From Prochlorococcus sp. AG-418-C09 (lineage in GTDB: Bacteria > Cyanobacteriota > Cyanobacteriia > PCC-6307 > Cyanobiaceae), in assembly GCA_003214355.1 (NCBI GenBank), contig QCLS01000003.1, positions 1 through 64,000 on the forward strand: a DNA stretch of 64,000 nucleotides, read 5' to 3'. The position numbers were made by a program, and so were the translations under genes. Shown here in pieces: positions 30,201 to 41,400 of this stretch (position 1 is the first letter of the stretch; the number at the start of each line of letters is the position of its first letter). The notes below the pieces were generated by a model. It searched no databases and had not been told where the DNA came from. It saw only the letters and a program-made list of their open reading frames with translations.

Positions 30201-33200
30201 TGATGTCACCTATAAATGTAAACACGTTAAATGGGTTTACATTCTCAAGAGCAGAAGCATATGGTTGATCAACTAATACTATGTCATTATATGGTAGTGT
30301 GATTAGATCACCTGTCTGTTGTATATTCTGAGATGTAGAACTAACAATAAGAGGTAAGTTAGTTGTATAGTGTGCGGGACGTAGGTGTCCTTCTTCAAAG
30401 TCAACTGATACTCTGTAGTCAGGATGGAATGTATCACTGGTTGCTAATGATGCGAAGTTGTCAACGATAAATCCATTCTTGAATCTATCCATACCATTGC
30501 TATCACGAACAGCAAATGTAGCAGTTTCAGCTTCTAATAATGATAACTGTGTATAGTATTCAAGAGTCTTGATTCTCATCTCAAGAGTCTGAATATCTCT
30601 AAACGTATATCTCTTATAGTTTGTCTGTGTAATAACTACATCTTGATCTACATCGAACACATATGGACTGATCTCTAATGTAGCAAGAAGCATAGCATCT
30701 TCTGGATCAGATGGTTCTACAGGTGTCTCAGATGGTTCACCTTTGATTATAACAATTTTAGAATCCTTATTAATACCAACCTTATCAATTCTACCCAAAT
30801 AGTATTCGTAGGATAGGATTGTAGTATCTGCCTGACCAGGTATACCTACAAGGTTACCAGTAAATGCTCTGTTAGAGAAATCAAAGTACTCATTATCAGT
30901 AAGTAAATATGGAGACTGTCTTGTACCACTACCAGATATTTTATCTGGAACCATAGGACGGAAGTCTAAACCATTTCTAAGAGGTATCTCACCAAATGTA
31001 GGAATCTCTTTATAGTCCTCAGATGAGTATGAGTCAACACTATAGAATCCATCTCCTGATGTAGTTTGGAATCTATCAAAGATAACTAAGATTCTACGAG
31101 TCGGAGCTGCGTATCCTGCCTTCCTTACAATACGAGAGTAATCATAATACTGTTCTCTTTGTCCATTATCTAACTCATAAGATGATGTAATATTATTAGA
31201 ACCAACTCTAATAGTTCCTACTGTGATTTTACCACTAGCAGTAGGGGTAGAAATATTTTCATCACCTGTAAAACTATTGTCATTTAACATGACATAGAAT
31301 ACTGTAGTGCTGTTAAAGTTTACGATCTGTGCTTTAGCACCAGATGAAGCACCTGTTAATATTTGACCAACCTCAAGTGTACCTATAAGGTTACTGTACT
31401 GAAGATTAGGAATCTCAGGATCAGCGTCATCAGCTGATTCATATACTGCCTTAAGTTTGAATACGTCAGGGCAACCAAGAGATATTTGTTTGTCTTCTAA
31501 TCTATGTCCATATCCTGCTGTAGTCTGTGTCAAACCATTAGCTGTTGTACCAGAGGTATGATCTATCCTCAACACCCTCATAAGTTCTGTTGTCTTTGCT
31601 TTAGCAGTTCTATTGCTTGAGTAAACTGTAGCGATTACGATAGCAGCACTTGTACCAGAGTTTAGTCCAGTAATAGAAGCACTAGCATCACCAGGTGATG
31701 ATGTGGTTGATATACCACTACCTACTGTGTACGATGTCCCTGCGTTGGTTCCTGCAGTGGCGATGACTTGGAAGTCATCTCCATCGGTAACATCTCTGAA
31801 CGTGAGGTTAGATCCTGCTGATAGAGAGAATGCTCCTCCTGTGACTGAGACGGAGTACGTCTTCCTGAAGTACCCAAGAGGGGCAACAGCACTACCAGAG
31901 CTATTAGTGGAAGTGGATTTGACAGCAGCTTTCGGAATTGGCGATATAAGTGTTCTCTTTTGAGCTTCCCTAATTTGTCCTCTGAGTAAGATGATATCTC
32001 CATTGATTGCTCCATTAGCGATATTGTTTGATGTGACTCTTTCAATAGCAATTTGTCCTGAATTGGTGATTGAGGTAACTCTAACTTCATGAGATAAGTT
32101 GTTGTTAGAGAATGCTAAGATGTCATTGATTCTTAACTGAGACACAAAGTTAGACAATGAAGCAGTTAAGGTAGCAGTTGTATTAGATGACTGACCTGAT
32201 AATACGGGTGCGTTAGCAGCAACAGGTGCTTGTACATCAAGAATAAGATCAGCAGTAAAACCACTCTTATAGAATGATTTACAGTCAGTGAACTGATAGT
32301 CTGTAACACCATCGTTGGCAGCATTATGAATTGTACCAATAGCTGCTGAGGGTGCTTCGTCTAAGGCAATTTGTTCATTATGAATGAATGTACCTGTAAC
32401 ACCTTCAAATAGAATATTAGAAGCACTACCGTTTGTTCTAGAGTATCCAGTAGCACCTGATGACATACCAACATATTTCTTACCAGATACCATATTAACA
32501 GAACCAGTTAAGATGATGTTTGTGTATAGATCAATGTCTGCTAGATTAACTTGATAAACTGTACTTGTGGTATTTCTATCCCCTGTATCAAATGAGAATC
32601 CAAAGACTCTTGCTTGTCCTATAGCACCACCAGGAGCAGAACCACCACTAGAAATTTTTCTGTTTCTTAATTCGATTGTATCATATAACTGTACACCACC
32701 ATATAGATTAGTAATTCTTACAAAGTTACCAAAGTCAGATGATATAGATTGTGAATCAGCAGCAGCAAATGTTCTTGGTTTGACTACATCTTTAAATGTG
32801 TTAGCTAACTTCTCTGTTCTATAACCTGAAACGTATGCTGTACCTGGTGAGATCTGAACTGCTAGATGCTCCTCTACAGGAACGTTGCCATCTTGTGTAA
32901 TTTGATCAGCAGTATATACACCATTATTAAATGCGTCGTTTAGATTCTCTCTTACATCTATACTAAATCTCTTGACATAGTAGTCACCAGACTCTTCTTT
33001 AGTTCTAGTTGCTAGTACATCATTAATAAATCCTAGATCACTACGTTCTACCTTGTTTTCAATAGCACCAATATTGGTACGTAGTAACTCGATAAAGTCA
33101 GCAGAGTTAGGGTCTGCTAAGTTCTTTTTAACCAGAGATAGATTGATTTTAAATCTATCAGCACCTGGTGCTGAGAAGTTTGTACTACCTATCGCATTAT

Positions 33201-33906
33201 CATACAGAGTAGCATCTTCGTCAGCAGTTATAATTCTTTCTTCTACCTTTAGACCAACCTTGTATGATGGAGTATTAGAATACTGATCTAATACAAGTGT
33301 TTGTTCTTGTACAGGTACAAAATATCCACGAACAAAATATACACCTTTACCTACGTTAGCAGTAGACCCTGTTGCTGTACTATTAGAGTTAAGTAACTGA
33401 GCAAGAGGTGTACCAGCTACGATAGTAGATGTACTGTAAGTTATATCTTCTTCACAAGTTAATATTTCGCCAGCTTGGAATACACTGGTTGAGTTGTCAT
33501 CTGCTTTTGTTAGATATGTCAAATAAAATGACACATATCCACGAGTAGATTGTGTAGCACTAATAGAGAAATTGACTCTAGCACGGATGTTTGAAGTGGC
33601 ACCCTTCACAACCTTGCCATTAAGTGCTTCTCTGTATAATTCTACAGGTAAGTTAAGATAATTATTTTGAACTAATACTACTGGATAATTTCTATTCAGC
33701 GTGATACCGCCAGGTACCACCATACTACCTTCCTTGTAGACACCTTGACCAAATGTATCAATTTGGTTTTGTAAAAGTGACTGGAGGGTAGTAAGTTCTC
33801 TTGCCTGTACTGGAAAGCCAGGTTTAAATAATACTTTTAGAAATCCCTTATCATCATCGAAATCGTCGAAATAAGGAGATATATTCAGGTTAGTATTCTG
33901 TGCCAT
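27217..33906 (-). CDS. DUF4815-type baseplate/tail structural protein (2,229 aa)
   Basis: The N-terminus (YFDDFDDDKGFLKVLFKPG, then ARELTTLQSLLQNQI) matches the DUF4815 virion proteins common in T4-like cyanophages. About residues 1090-1130 hold another recognisable region (RDIQTLEMRIKTLEYYTQLSLLE). A basic patch near residue 1300 (GKGKRRRTRTEVF) and long Thr/Ser beta segments follow. The C-terminal 300 residues (DGRPDSGLMVPQNDPF and DFEYTLDDAPAYDGFQLKIVLK) look like a closing domain. DUF4815 proteins are virion components, probably peripheral baseplate parts comparable in place to T4 gp10, though that equivalence is my inference. It overlaps neighbours by one base at each end and carries no internal stop. 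Confidence 0.85.
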   Translation of the reverse strand: MAQNTNLNISPYFDDFDDDKGFLKVLFKPGFPVQARELTTLQSLLQNQIDTFGQGVYKEGSMVVPGGITLNRNYPVVLVQNNYLNLPVELYREALNGKVVKGATSNIRARVNFSISATQSTRGYVSFYLTYLTKADDNSTSVFQAGEILTCEEDITYSTSTIVAGTPLAQLLNSNSTATGSTANVGKGVYFVRGYFVPVQEQTLVLDQYSNTPSYKVGLKVEERIITADEDATLYDNAIGSTNFSAPGADRFKINLSLVKKNLADPNSADFIELLRTNIGAIENKVERSDLGFINDVLATRTKEESGDYYVKRFSIDVRENLNDAFNNGVYTADQITQDGNVPVEEHLAVQISPGTAYVSGYRTEKLANTFKDVVKPRTFAAADSQSISSDFGNFVRITNLYGGVQLYDTIELRNRKISSGGSAPGGAIGQARVFGFSFDTGDRNTTSTVYQVNLADIDLYTNIILTGSVNMVSGKKYVGMSSGATGYSRTNGSASNILFEGVTGTFIHNEQIALDEAPSAAIGTIHNAANDGVTDYQFTDCKSFYKSGFTADLILDVQAPVAANAPVLSGQSSNTTATLTASLSNFVSQLRINDILAFSNNNLSHEVRVTSITNSGQIAIERVTSNNIANGAINGDIILLRGQIREAQKRTLISPIPKAAVKSTSTNSSGSAVAPLGYFRKTYSVSVTGGAFSLSAGSNLTFRDVTDGDDFQVIATAGTNAGTSYTVGSGISTTSSPGDASASITGLNSGTSAAIVIATVYSSNRTAKAKTTELMRVLRIDHTSGTTANGLTQTTAGYGHRLEDKQISLGCPDVFKLKAVYESADDADPEIPNLQYSNLIGTLEVGQILTGASSGAKAQIVNFNSTTVFYVMLNDNSFTGDENISTPTASGKITVGTIRVGSNNITSSYELDNGQREQYYDYSRIVRKAGYAAPTRRILVIFDRFQTTSGDGFYSVDSYSSEDYKEIPTFGEIPLRNGLDFRPMVPDKISGSGTRQSPYLLTDNEYFDFSNRAFTGNLVGIPGQADTTILSYEYYLGRIDKVGINKDSKIVIIKGEPSETPVEPSDPEDAMLLATLEISPYVFDVDQDVVITQTNYKRYTFRDIQTLEMRIKTLEYYTQLSLLEAETATFAVRDSNGMDRFKNGFIVDNFASLATSDTFHPDYRVSVDFEEGHLRPAHYTTNLPLIVSSTSQNIQQTGDLITLPYNDIVLVDQPYASALENVNPFNVFTFIGDIKLTPASDDWVDTKSLAAIQGPVVEGNYMTSLRSFNADQNGITPIQWGSWQTTWSGAVQQTRQVTTGKGKRRRTRTEVFTRIRTDQTRSGIRHKITPVIEQQSLGNKVVSVEHIQNMRSRNIEFKGEKLKPKTRFYPFFDGVDIKAFVTPKLLEVTKNPTDDADTNSTPFQVGETVKGLTSGCSLRILEPNDNYTVNPYTNVNISSVSDYTANLGWINLDTSALAAQALGAYSGNPIPNEILVGQSSGAKAKVKERKLITDPAGFIKGTFFIPDPSKATNPKFKTGTRIFRLSDTVNDSQVQGESESSAQTEYAATGILQTTQETIISVRNAQIDEQKFTQNRTLWSDPLAQTFLIQDENLEGGVFLTKIDLFFQQKDFEIPVAIDIRTVENGTPTQTIVPFSKVIKQAKDVVTSTDASTPTTFTFESPVFIGHQQEHAIVVTSDSNQYKVFISLLGEDAIDAAHAGEKISEQPYIGVLFKSQNASTWTPSQFEDLMFKIYRADFTLPTTLSQSKVILNNATLEENNGGFISALPNAIATTDDNTYIDVFHSNHGMQSSLNYVVMSGVKSEVGDTTLKVALAASGVSQITLIEAGNFHVCIGGNASQAASLSAASGNIGPGNSAPAVSDTNPGFLKIGDEIIAYENINTGSPDWVVDIVGHNAGSVSGRNWDPVTNSGAATGTAHILGATVECYNLAGIPLTKINGTHHTSTFGGLTTLNSPHKYRLNITGVKAHKTLTAGGDNVSISQNIPWDVLTPSIQTQAQPGCSISARALGTSGTSSGPFPAGYTAETSFVKDTTFRDITLNDINYFLATKVIASKQNEISNMSGGKSLDLELNFFSDVTHLSPVVDTQRMSVTTTANLINNAAPTSGIGDENAAIYITRLARLDNSATGVKVAMAANTFEFSTIQVMYKLVPVGYTGDPDDLNFEFFNTDGRPDSGLMVPQNDPFVFGDFEYTLDDAPAYDGFQLKIVLKNYNQPYIPRVKDLRIIALA

Positions 33907-35429
33907 TAGAATTCAATTACTACTTTGAGCTCTTCGTTTTGATCCGCAGATCTTGTTATTGGGTTCCTATTGTCTATGTAGAGGATTTCTCCAGAGTTGA
34001 TTTCAACTTCCCCGTTAGCATATCCTTCGATAAATGACAGTCCTAATTCATAGACAGAAACACCGATAGTGATTTGAGTCAAAGGTACTGAAGATGTACC
34101 AAAGTTCGCATCAGGTGTAGCAGTTACAATATCAGAAGATGTAATTTCATAATTACCCGCAAATTCTACGACGTTACCAGAGGTGACACCATCATTTGAA
34201 TCTTGATAGTATCTCATCACTTTAGTTGTAGAGTCATAAGAAACAACGTATCCTTTCGCACCTGTTGTGGTTTGAGTGATAGTTGTGCCAGGTGAAAATG
34301 TTCCACTAGGTGTACCAGTTCCAGACTGAGGGAAGATCAATGCTTTTACAGCAGACCTTGTGTTCTGATCTGAAATAGAGGTTGTATTATAATCAAATGG
34401 ATTAAGAACCAGACCAACTCTACGGAATGTAAGGTCAGTTGGGAAATCTACAAATGCTGTTGATGTTTCTAGTTTAGAAGCAAACATGAGACGGTAAGCA
34501 CCTATCTCTCTTGTAGCATCTGAACCATGTCCACCGTTAGGAGGAATGATGATATCGAGAACAGCACCCGATCCACCAGAACCGATGTTAGGAATCAATC
34601 CTACATCTATTGTTGCGAAACTATAGTTAGAACCTGAGTTAGTAACAGTAACGTTAACAACAGATCCAGACTCTACAGTCACAGAACAAAAACCTTGAGT
34701 ACCACCATTTATTTGCCAGTCACCACGAATAGGTACGTTGGTGTAGGTATCATTATTATATCCTTGACCTTGATTCTCGATAACAACTGTATCAATAGAA
34801 CCAGGTCCAGCAGCAGCCTGTACTAAACTATTCTCAAGTACAGGTATAAACTCTGTAGTAACAAATTTTAGAATATTATCAGCATCAATAGTATACATAT
34901 ACTTCCAACGATACTTGTACTCAGATGAGTCGTTGGTTTCAATAACTGTTGTTGATGTTCCTGTTGGTTCAACCAGTGAAGGTCTACCTCTAGGATATGT
35001 GGGAGACTGACCGTTGTACAAACACTTGTACACGTTGAAGTCAGAGTTCATCACATAAAAGTTTGAGTCATATAAACGAGTAGCACCATTAGCAGTAGTT
35101 TTAGCAGGACTATAGTCAGGTTTGTACATGGAATATGTACGACCAGTTCCACCAGTAGTCTCTGTCGGGTCTATCCAATCTACTCTAGGTACAACGAGAG
35201 AGGTATCAGTAATGTCTACTCTCTTAAACGCAACTGAATCTGCATATGCTAAACGATGATAGGTGAAACTATCAATAGGCTCGTTAGTAGGTGGAGAATC
35301 AGGTGAACCCCATTCTTTAGCACGTCCAACAAACAAATACACTTTATTTGCGTCCGAGCCAGTACTACCGAGAGTGTTGCGAAACGCTTCGGCTGCGTAA
35401 ATTCTAAATTTATCGGTTACAAGTGCCAT
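33906..35429 (-). CDS. gp53-like baseplate wedge protein, enlarged
   Basis: 507 aa. Residues 1-90 (DKFRIYAAEAFRNTLG, KVYLFVGRAKEWGSPDSPP, FTYHRLAYAD) match the N-terminus of T4-type gp53 wedge subunits, and YKYRWKYMYTID at about 170-185 supports this. T4 gp53 is about 196 aa, so this version is more than twice as long. From about 215 to 310 it carries GQGYNNDTY and NSGSNYSF beta repeats of the GxGY type also present in the giant neighbours. gp53 joins wedge to hub in the T4 baseplate. A perfect late promoter lies 21 nt upstream of the ATG. The extra repeats may extend the wedge rim. Confidence 0.8.
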   Translation of the reverse strand: MALVTDKFRIYAAEAFRNTLGSTGSDANKVYLFVGRAKEWGSPDSPPTNEPIDSFTYHRLAYADSVAFKRVDITDTSLVVPRVDWIDPTETTGGTGRTYSMYKPDYSPAKTTANGATRLYDSNFYVMNSDFNVYKCLYNGQSPTYPRGRPSLVEPTGTSTTVIETNDSSEYKYRWKYMYTIDADNILKFVTTEFIPVLENSLVQAAAGPGSIDTVVIENQGQGYNNDTYTNVPIRGDWQINGGTQGFCSVTVESGSVVNVTVTNSGSNYSFATIDVGLIPNIGSGGSGAVLDIIIPPNGGHGSDATREIGAYRLMFASKLETSTAFVDFPTDLTFRRVGLVLNPFDYNTTSISDQNTRSAVKALIFPQSGTGTPSGTFSPGTTITQTTTGAKGYVVSYDSTTKVMRYYQDSNDGVTSGNVVEFAGNYEITSSDIVTATPDANFGTSSVPLTQITIGVSVYELGLSFIEGYANGEVEINSGEILYIDNRNPITRSADQNEELKVVIEF

Positions 35430-35449
35430 TAGTATAGGGCTTTATAGGT

Positions 35450-35457
35450 TATTTATA
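35450..35457 (-). promoter_or_regulatory. T4-type late promoter
   Basis: The minus strand reads TATAAATA, an exact match to the T4 late consensus, 21 nt upstream of the ATG at 35429. It overlaps the stop region of the 4,940-aa gene, so the giant gene and the gp53-like gene can be transcribed independently. Confidence 0.75.
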
Positions 35458-38400
35458 CTGTATAAACACGGATAGTTGGAAGGATCTCCATTGTACCCGT
35501 TGCTGTCAAAGATACTGGTAAAGATATGCTGAACGCAGTGTCACTCGCACGAGTAATCTTATACGTTCCATTTAATGATCCTGTAGGCCAATTTCCAATA
35601 GCAGATGTAAATCTGATGAATCTCTCCATACCAGTTTGGAGATTATGATTAGAACCCATTGTGATCACACAGTTAGTTCCACTACTATTGAAGTTTCCAG
35701 ATTCAGGTCCGTTAGCGTAACCAAATCCAAGAGCAGTTCCTGTATTTTTGAATCCTCTACCGTTTGTAGTAACAGTAAATGTCTCTGCTGCGTAATCTAC
35801 AGAACCATATAAGATTCTTTCACAACCCCATGTTGATGTTGAGGCATTCCAGAAAGGAATTAACAACTCACCGTTAGTTGGGAATCCAACTCCATTATTA
35901 TAGTATGCGTCAAGAACAGGAATAGTAGCAGTCTGCTGACCGATAGCACCAGTTAATTGTGTGGTGTATAGGAATGTACCATTAGATACTGCTCTGTCTC
36001 TCTGTGTCCTCTCTAAAGCGATTGGATGATATGGTGTGACAGAAGGAGGAGTATTGTAATTAGAACCACCTTTTAGGTTCTTGATGCCAATAACTCTACC
36101 ACTACCTTGCTCAATAATAGTCTCAGCAAATGCTCCAGATCCACCGCCACCACTAAAGATTAGGAATGGGGCAACCTCATAGTTAGATCCAGAATCAATT
36201 ATATTGACTTGTACAACAACACCGTTAACTACAACAGATTGGAATATAGCAACATTCGGTTTTAGACCTGTATACTCATATGTATCTAAGGAGGAAGAAC
36301 TAGCAATAGTAGCAAGTCTTCTGATGTCTCCTTCTGACTGTACCTGTAGTAAGTCGCCAGGATCAAGAGCAGAATATGTATCCTCAATTACAATATCAAG
36401 ATCAGAACCAGTGTAGATGTATATTAATACTTCACTACCAGCTCTAGGTGCTTCACTAAACTCAAGAATAGAACCATCCAATGTGTATGATACTTCAGGT
36501 TCCTGATAAACACCGTTCAAGAACATGATAAGGTTGTTAGCAGGGATAACCTGAGTAGAATCAGATTCTAGTGAGAATGGTTGGTCATTCTTCTTAAGTA
36601 TGAATGTCTTCTTCGTACCGTTCATGAATGGTGCGATAGAGTCCATATCTTGTAACTGTCCCACATAGAAACAGTAGAAGTCCATATTACCCTTTGGTGC
36701 TTCAGTAAAGTTAATTGTAGAAGGTGTGCCAGAGTAACTATATGCTGTACCTAACTCCTGTATGTGTGAGTTCAAGAATAATAGGAACCTGTCGTTAGCA
36801 GGAAGTGTATATCCTGATCCACCTACAGTAGCAGCAAAACCAGTTGTTGTTCCGTTGAATGTAACTGTCTCTACTTCAACTTGGAATGAGTTACCCACTG
36901 TACCACCTACGTCAGCAGCATCTACACCAAGTACGTCTGTGTTCTTATATCCGTCTCCACCACTGACTAAGCTTACACCTGTAACAGCACCTGTAGTTCT
37001 TGCTATAGGAGCACTGAGTGTACCAGCTGCTGTAGAAGCACTACCACCTGTGAGAGATAAGGTAGGTGTAGAAGCATATCCTACTCCTGTCTCTTGTACG
37101 ACTATTCTTTCTAAATGTCTACCTACAATAGCAGCTGCGGTAGCAGTTGTAGTTATTGTGTCGGCAGGATTCGCAATAATCTCAATAGTGACATCGTTAT
37201 ATCCAAATCCACCTTCATCAACTGTAATACCAGTGAGAGCCCCACCAGACACAGTAGCGGTAGCAGCAGCATTAAACCCAGTCTTTGATGTAATCTTAAC
37301 TGTTGGTACATTAGTATATCCGACTCCTCCGACGATAATTCCGATTGATTTGACATAACCTCTTTCTGCTAATACTGGTACATAGGATCCTGCTGTTGTT
37401 GGAGATCCACCAGAGATCTGAACTGTAGGAGCTGTCTCATATCCATCACCATGATTACCAACTGTTCTAGTTATACCAGAGAAGTTACCTTGGTTCAAAG
37501 CTGTATATGCTAGATCCATCAAGGTATCAACAGTTGCTTGTACAGCAGTACACGCTTCTCTAACTCCATAACCTTGCTTCACAGCATTAGGAGTAGCACT
37601 CAAGAATGTATGTGTATAGTTTCCACCAATAGTAAGAGCATTGGTTAGAGATGATGAGTATACATGTGTTGAAGCATTAGTAGCAGCAATACCAACGTTA
37701 ACTGTAATCCTGTCAATAGAAGATCTTACAATACTTAATGGTTGATCATATGCCTGATCCTTCTTCTGTTTCAATCCATTTGATGTAGCAGATACGAAAG
37801 CATGTGTTGTTGTGTTTGTAGAAGGTATAAAGTCTAATACTCTAACTTTAAATGTATCTGTGGTTACATTTCTAATCCTTAACCATTTGCCACTCACAGG
37901 GTCTGTAGAACGTGGATATGTATGGTTACTACCATTACCATCCTCAGCACAAGTAAAGGTCAATGAGTCATCGTCAAACTTAACGTAGTCACCCTTTCTC
38001 ATAGAGTGCCCAACTACAGTAACTACCATGTCACCGTCAGCAGGAGTGTATACAGCGTTGGTGACTGTGTGGTTGACTATATCTGTTCTTGGATATGAGT
38101 GAGTAGAACTGCTACTTCCTGCTATACCAACGTCAACTGTAATAGTTGTTGCTGATACTGCTGTGATTGCTTCAGCAACACCTGATGATGGGTCGCTAGC
38201 CCTAGGGTATGCATGATTAGTTGCGTGATTATCAGCAGCACAAGTAAATGTAACTGAATTATCAGCAAAGGTTACTGTGTTAGATGTGGTCAAACTATGT
38301 GTACCTATCTCAACTTCCATAAGACCTGTGAGTGGATCATAGGTTGTACCTGTCGCTGCTGTGAATGTTCCTGACGCTCCATTACCCGCTGTGATACCGT

Positions 38401-41400
38401 TTGTAGTACCAGATACGAATGTGTGAGTTCCAACTGCAGCATCACAAGTAAATGTGATACCACCATCAGAGATCTTAAGAGTTGTGCCTCTAACATGTAG
38501 ATTATATGCTACTGCTGCCTTGAATATGTGATCAGTTGTGTTAGTAGATGGAGCTGTGTTTAATACTTGTACTTTAAATGTATTTCTAGTTACATCTGTA
38601 ATAGGTTGCCATAGTTCACTGATAGGATCACTGCCTCTAGGATAAGCATGGTCACTAGCATGACTATCTTCCTGACATGTGAAGATAAGTGAGTTGTCAT
38701 CTATGATAATCTCATCTGTAGGTGTCAAACCATGATTCTCACAAGTTACAGTCATGATACCTGTAGTAGGATTATAGTCAGCACTGTCTATGCTGAGTGT
38801 TCTTTCAGATCTTAGTCCATGAGGTATAACAACAGCACCAGTAACAGCAGTTTGGAAGGTATGAGTATGTCCACCACCACTCTGTACAGCATCATTAGCA
38901 ACATAACCTGGTTTCCATCTGTGAGTAGATGTATTAGTAGATGGTGTAGAACTTAATGACTGGATAGTTATAGATGTGTCTGTAACAGCAGTAATTGTTA
39001 GAGCAGCTCCACTAGCAGGGTCACTAGGTCTTGGATATGAGTGGTCTGTCTGATAGAAGTCCATCAAACACTGATATACAAGAGAGTTATCTGTAATTGT
39101 AATAGCATCACCAACCTTGAGGATGTGATTGCCGATAGTTAACTCAACAAGACCTGTAACTGGATCGTAGTTTGAACCTGTGACAGTATGATTGACTAAA
39201 GGACTAGGTCCTACGTTAACTGTGATTGTATTATTTGTCTTCGCAATAATCTTAAGTGCTTTATCATAGAATGGATCTTTTCCAAATCTAGGATACATCT
39301 TAGTAGCATTGTTACCGTCCATTGAGCATTTGAATCCCAATGACTCAGGTCTGAACATAATCTCTTCACCTATCTCCATGCTGTGTGAACCAATGTTCAC
39401 TGTCATAGAACCTGTATTAGCATTATAGGTAGCAGCAGATACATTGAACTGTGTGTTATAGACTTCCATGTCCATATCACCAGTAGCAGGGTCATAGGTG
39501 GCATCTGTAATCTGATAGTTTACAGTAGGAGACTCTCCGACATACAATGTGATCGTAGTTCCTGTCTTAGAAAGGATAGGAAGTGACTTACGGTATGCCC
39601 AGTCTGTAGATCTAGGATATTTGTGATGTGTAACACTACCATCTTGAGCACACTTGAATGTCAATGACATATCATCAAGTTTAACTCTTGTTCCTACCTC
39701 TAGACTATGAGATCCTATTGTTATCTCTACTTGTCCTGATGTGGCAGTGTATACAGCGTTAGTTACGTTGTACTGAGTAGCATCAGTGCTCTGATATGCT
39801 GTAATTGTAGGATCTTTATACTGTGACTTGTCTGTAAGGTTAAGATGTGAGTATGTCTCGAATGATTCCTGTTGTATTGCCTTCAATACCATCTGACGTG
39901 CTTCTTCAAACACATAAAGTGTCTCTGCCTCTTCTCCTGCCACATGACTTCCTACGAAATACATGTTCAGTGTGTCATATAGAGTATGGTTACCACCATA
40001 TGCCACGTTAGTAGCAACTGCGTTCAATACATCTCTTGTATCAGACTTACATTGTCCATCACCCAAGCCAGGTGCGTTAAATCCAGTAGGAGCAGTCCTC
40101 GTAAAGGCACTCATAGTGTTAGTATCTACTGCTACCTCGACAATATTCATTAAAGTGTGTATTGTTGCTCTAGCACTAGCACATTGATTATCAGACCTAG
40201 TAATACCACCATCATACTTCTGTATCTCACCGTGATCACCAACTACAGTCACCGCTTCGTTAGCAATAACCTGTCTGGCTATCTTGTCAGCCTCACGGAA
40301 GGCATAAATCGTATGAATCTCTTCACCTGCTACATGAGCACCATCAACATAGTACTTGGCAGCATCGTATACCTCACTATTACCACCAAACTTAGCATTG
40401 ATAGCAACTGCCTCTAATACATCTCTTACATCATCAACACAGTCCTCATCATTGCCTGTTGGTTCTACAAATAGAGTTGGTTCTGTCTTATTGACATGGA
40501 TCATCAAGTCAGTATTGATAGCAGTAACAACAATATCAACAAACGTACTGATAGCGGACTTAGCACTAGCACAGCCGTCGTATATGTAAGTAACGTCTTC
40601 AAAGTATTGTTCATAACCATGATCTCCTGCGATTGATACTGTCTCATTCAAGATTACCTTGTCCATCAGACCTTTCATCTGATTAACAGCTGCTATTGTC
40701 TGCTGTTCTTCACCTTGTATTACACTACCAGAACTATATGCTGATGTGTAGTAGAAGGAAGCATCATATACCTTATTATTAGCACCAAATAGTAAGTTGA
40801 AAGCAATCGCTTCCAATATATCCATCAAGTCATCTCTACAGTCTTGTTCTGTGTATCCCTGAGCATGTGTATAACCAGGATAGTCAATAGTCTTGAATAG
40901 GTAGTATGCTTCCCAGACAATAAAGTCTTTGTTTGCCATAATCAAGTTATAGGCATCAAAGTGTCTCTTGTTAGCAATAGTATATGGTATATCAGCATGC
41001 ATCCTATCCACTGCTTCTCTAGCAATGAAGTCCTTATTCATTAAGATAAGGTTAGCTGCGTCTGCTACCTTGTTATCTACAGGTGTACCATACTTATTCA
41101 TCAGTCCCACAGCAATGTCTGCTATGACTCCTGCGTTGTTGTCAATCAGTGTTCTAGCATCAGCATATTTGTTATCGGTGACAAAAGTAGCACTATCGAG
41201 GACATTTGTTACAACTATGTTACCAGTTGCCCCCGATCCGTCTGATAATTTGTTAGTGAATGGAACGTTGTTGTATGTACCCGCAGTATAGCCTGTACCT
41301 TGATATACTCCATCAGTTGTATTCAGGGCGGTGATAACATCACCAAACTGATCTAACTGGAAGTTTCCAGATATATCAGATCTCTTGAAGTACATTATGA

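Noticed and set aside
37700-39700. Regular repeats that could be mistaken for a CRISPR or DNA repeat array
   Set aside because: The periodicity follows protein modules (YPR and GxGY units) with diverged DNA and no constant repeat-spacer lengths.
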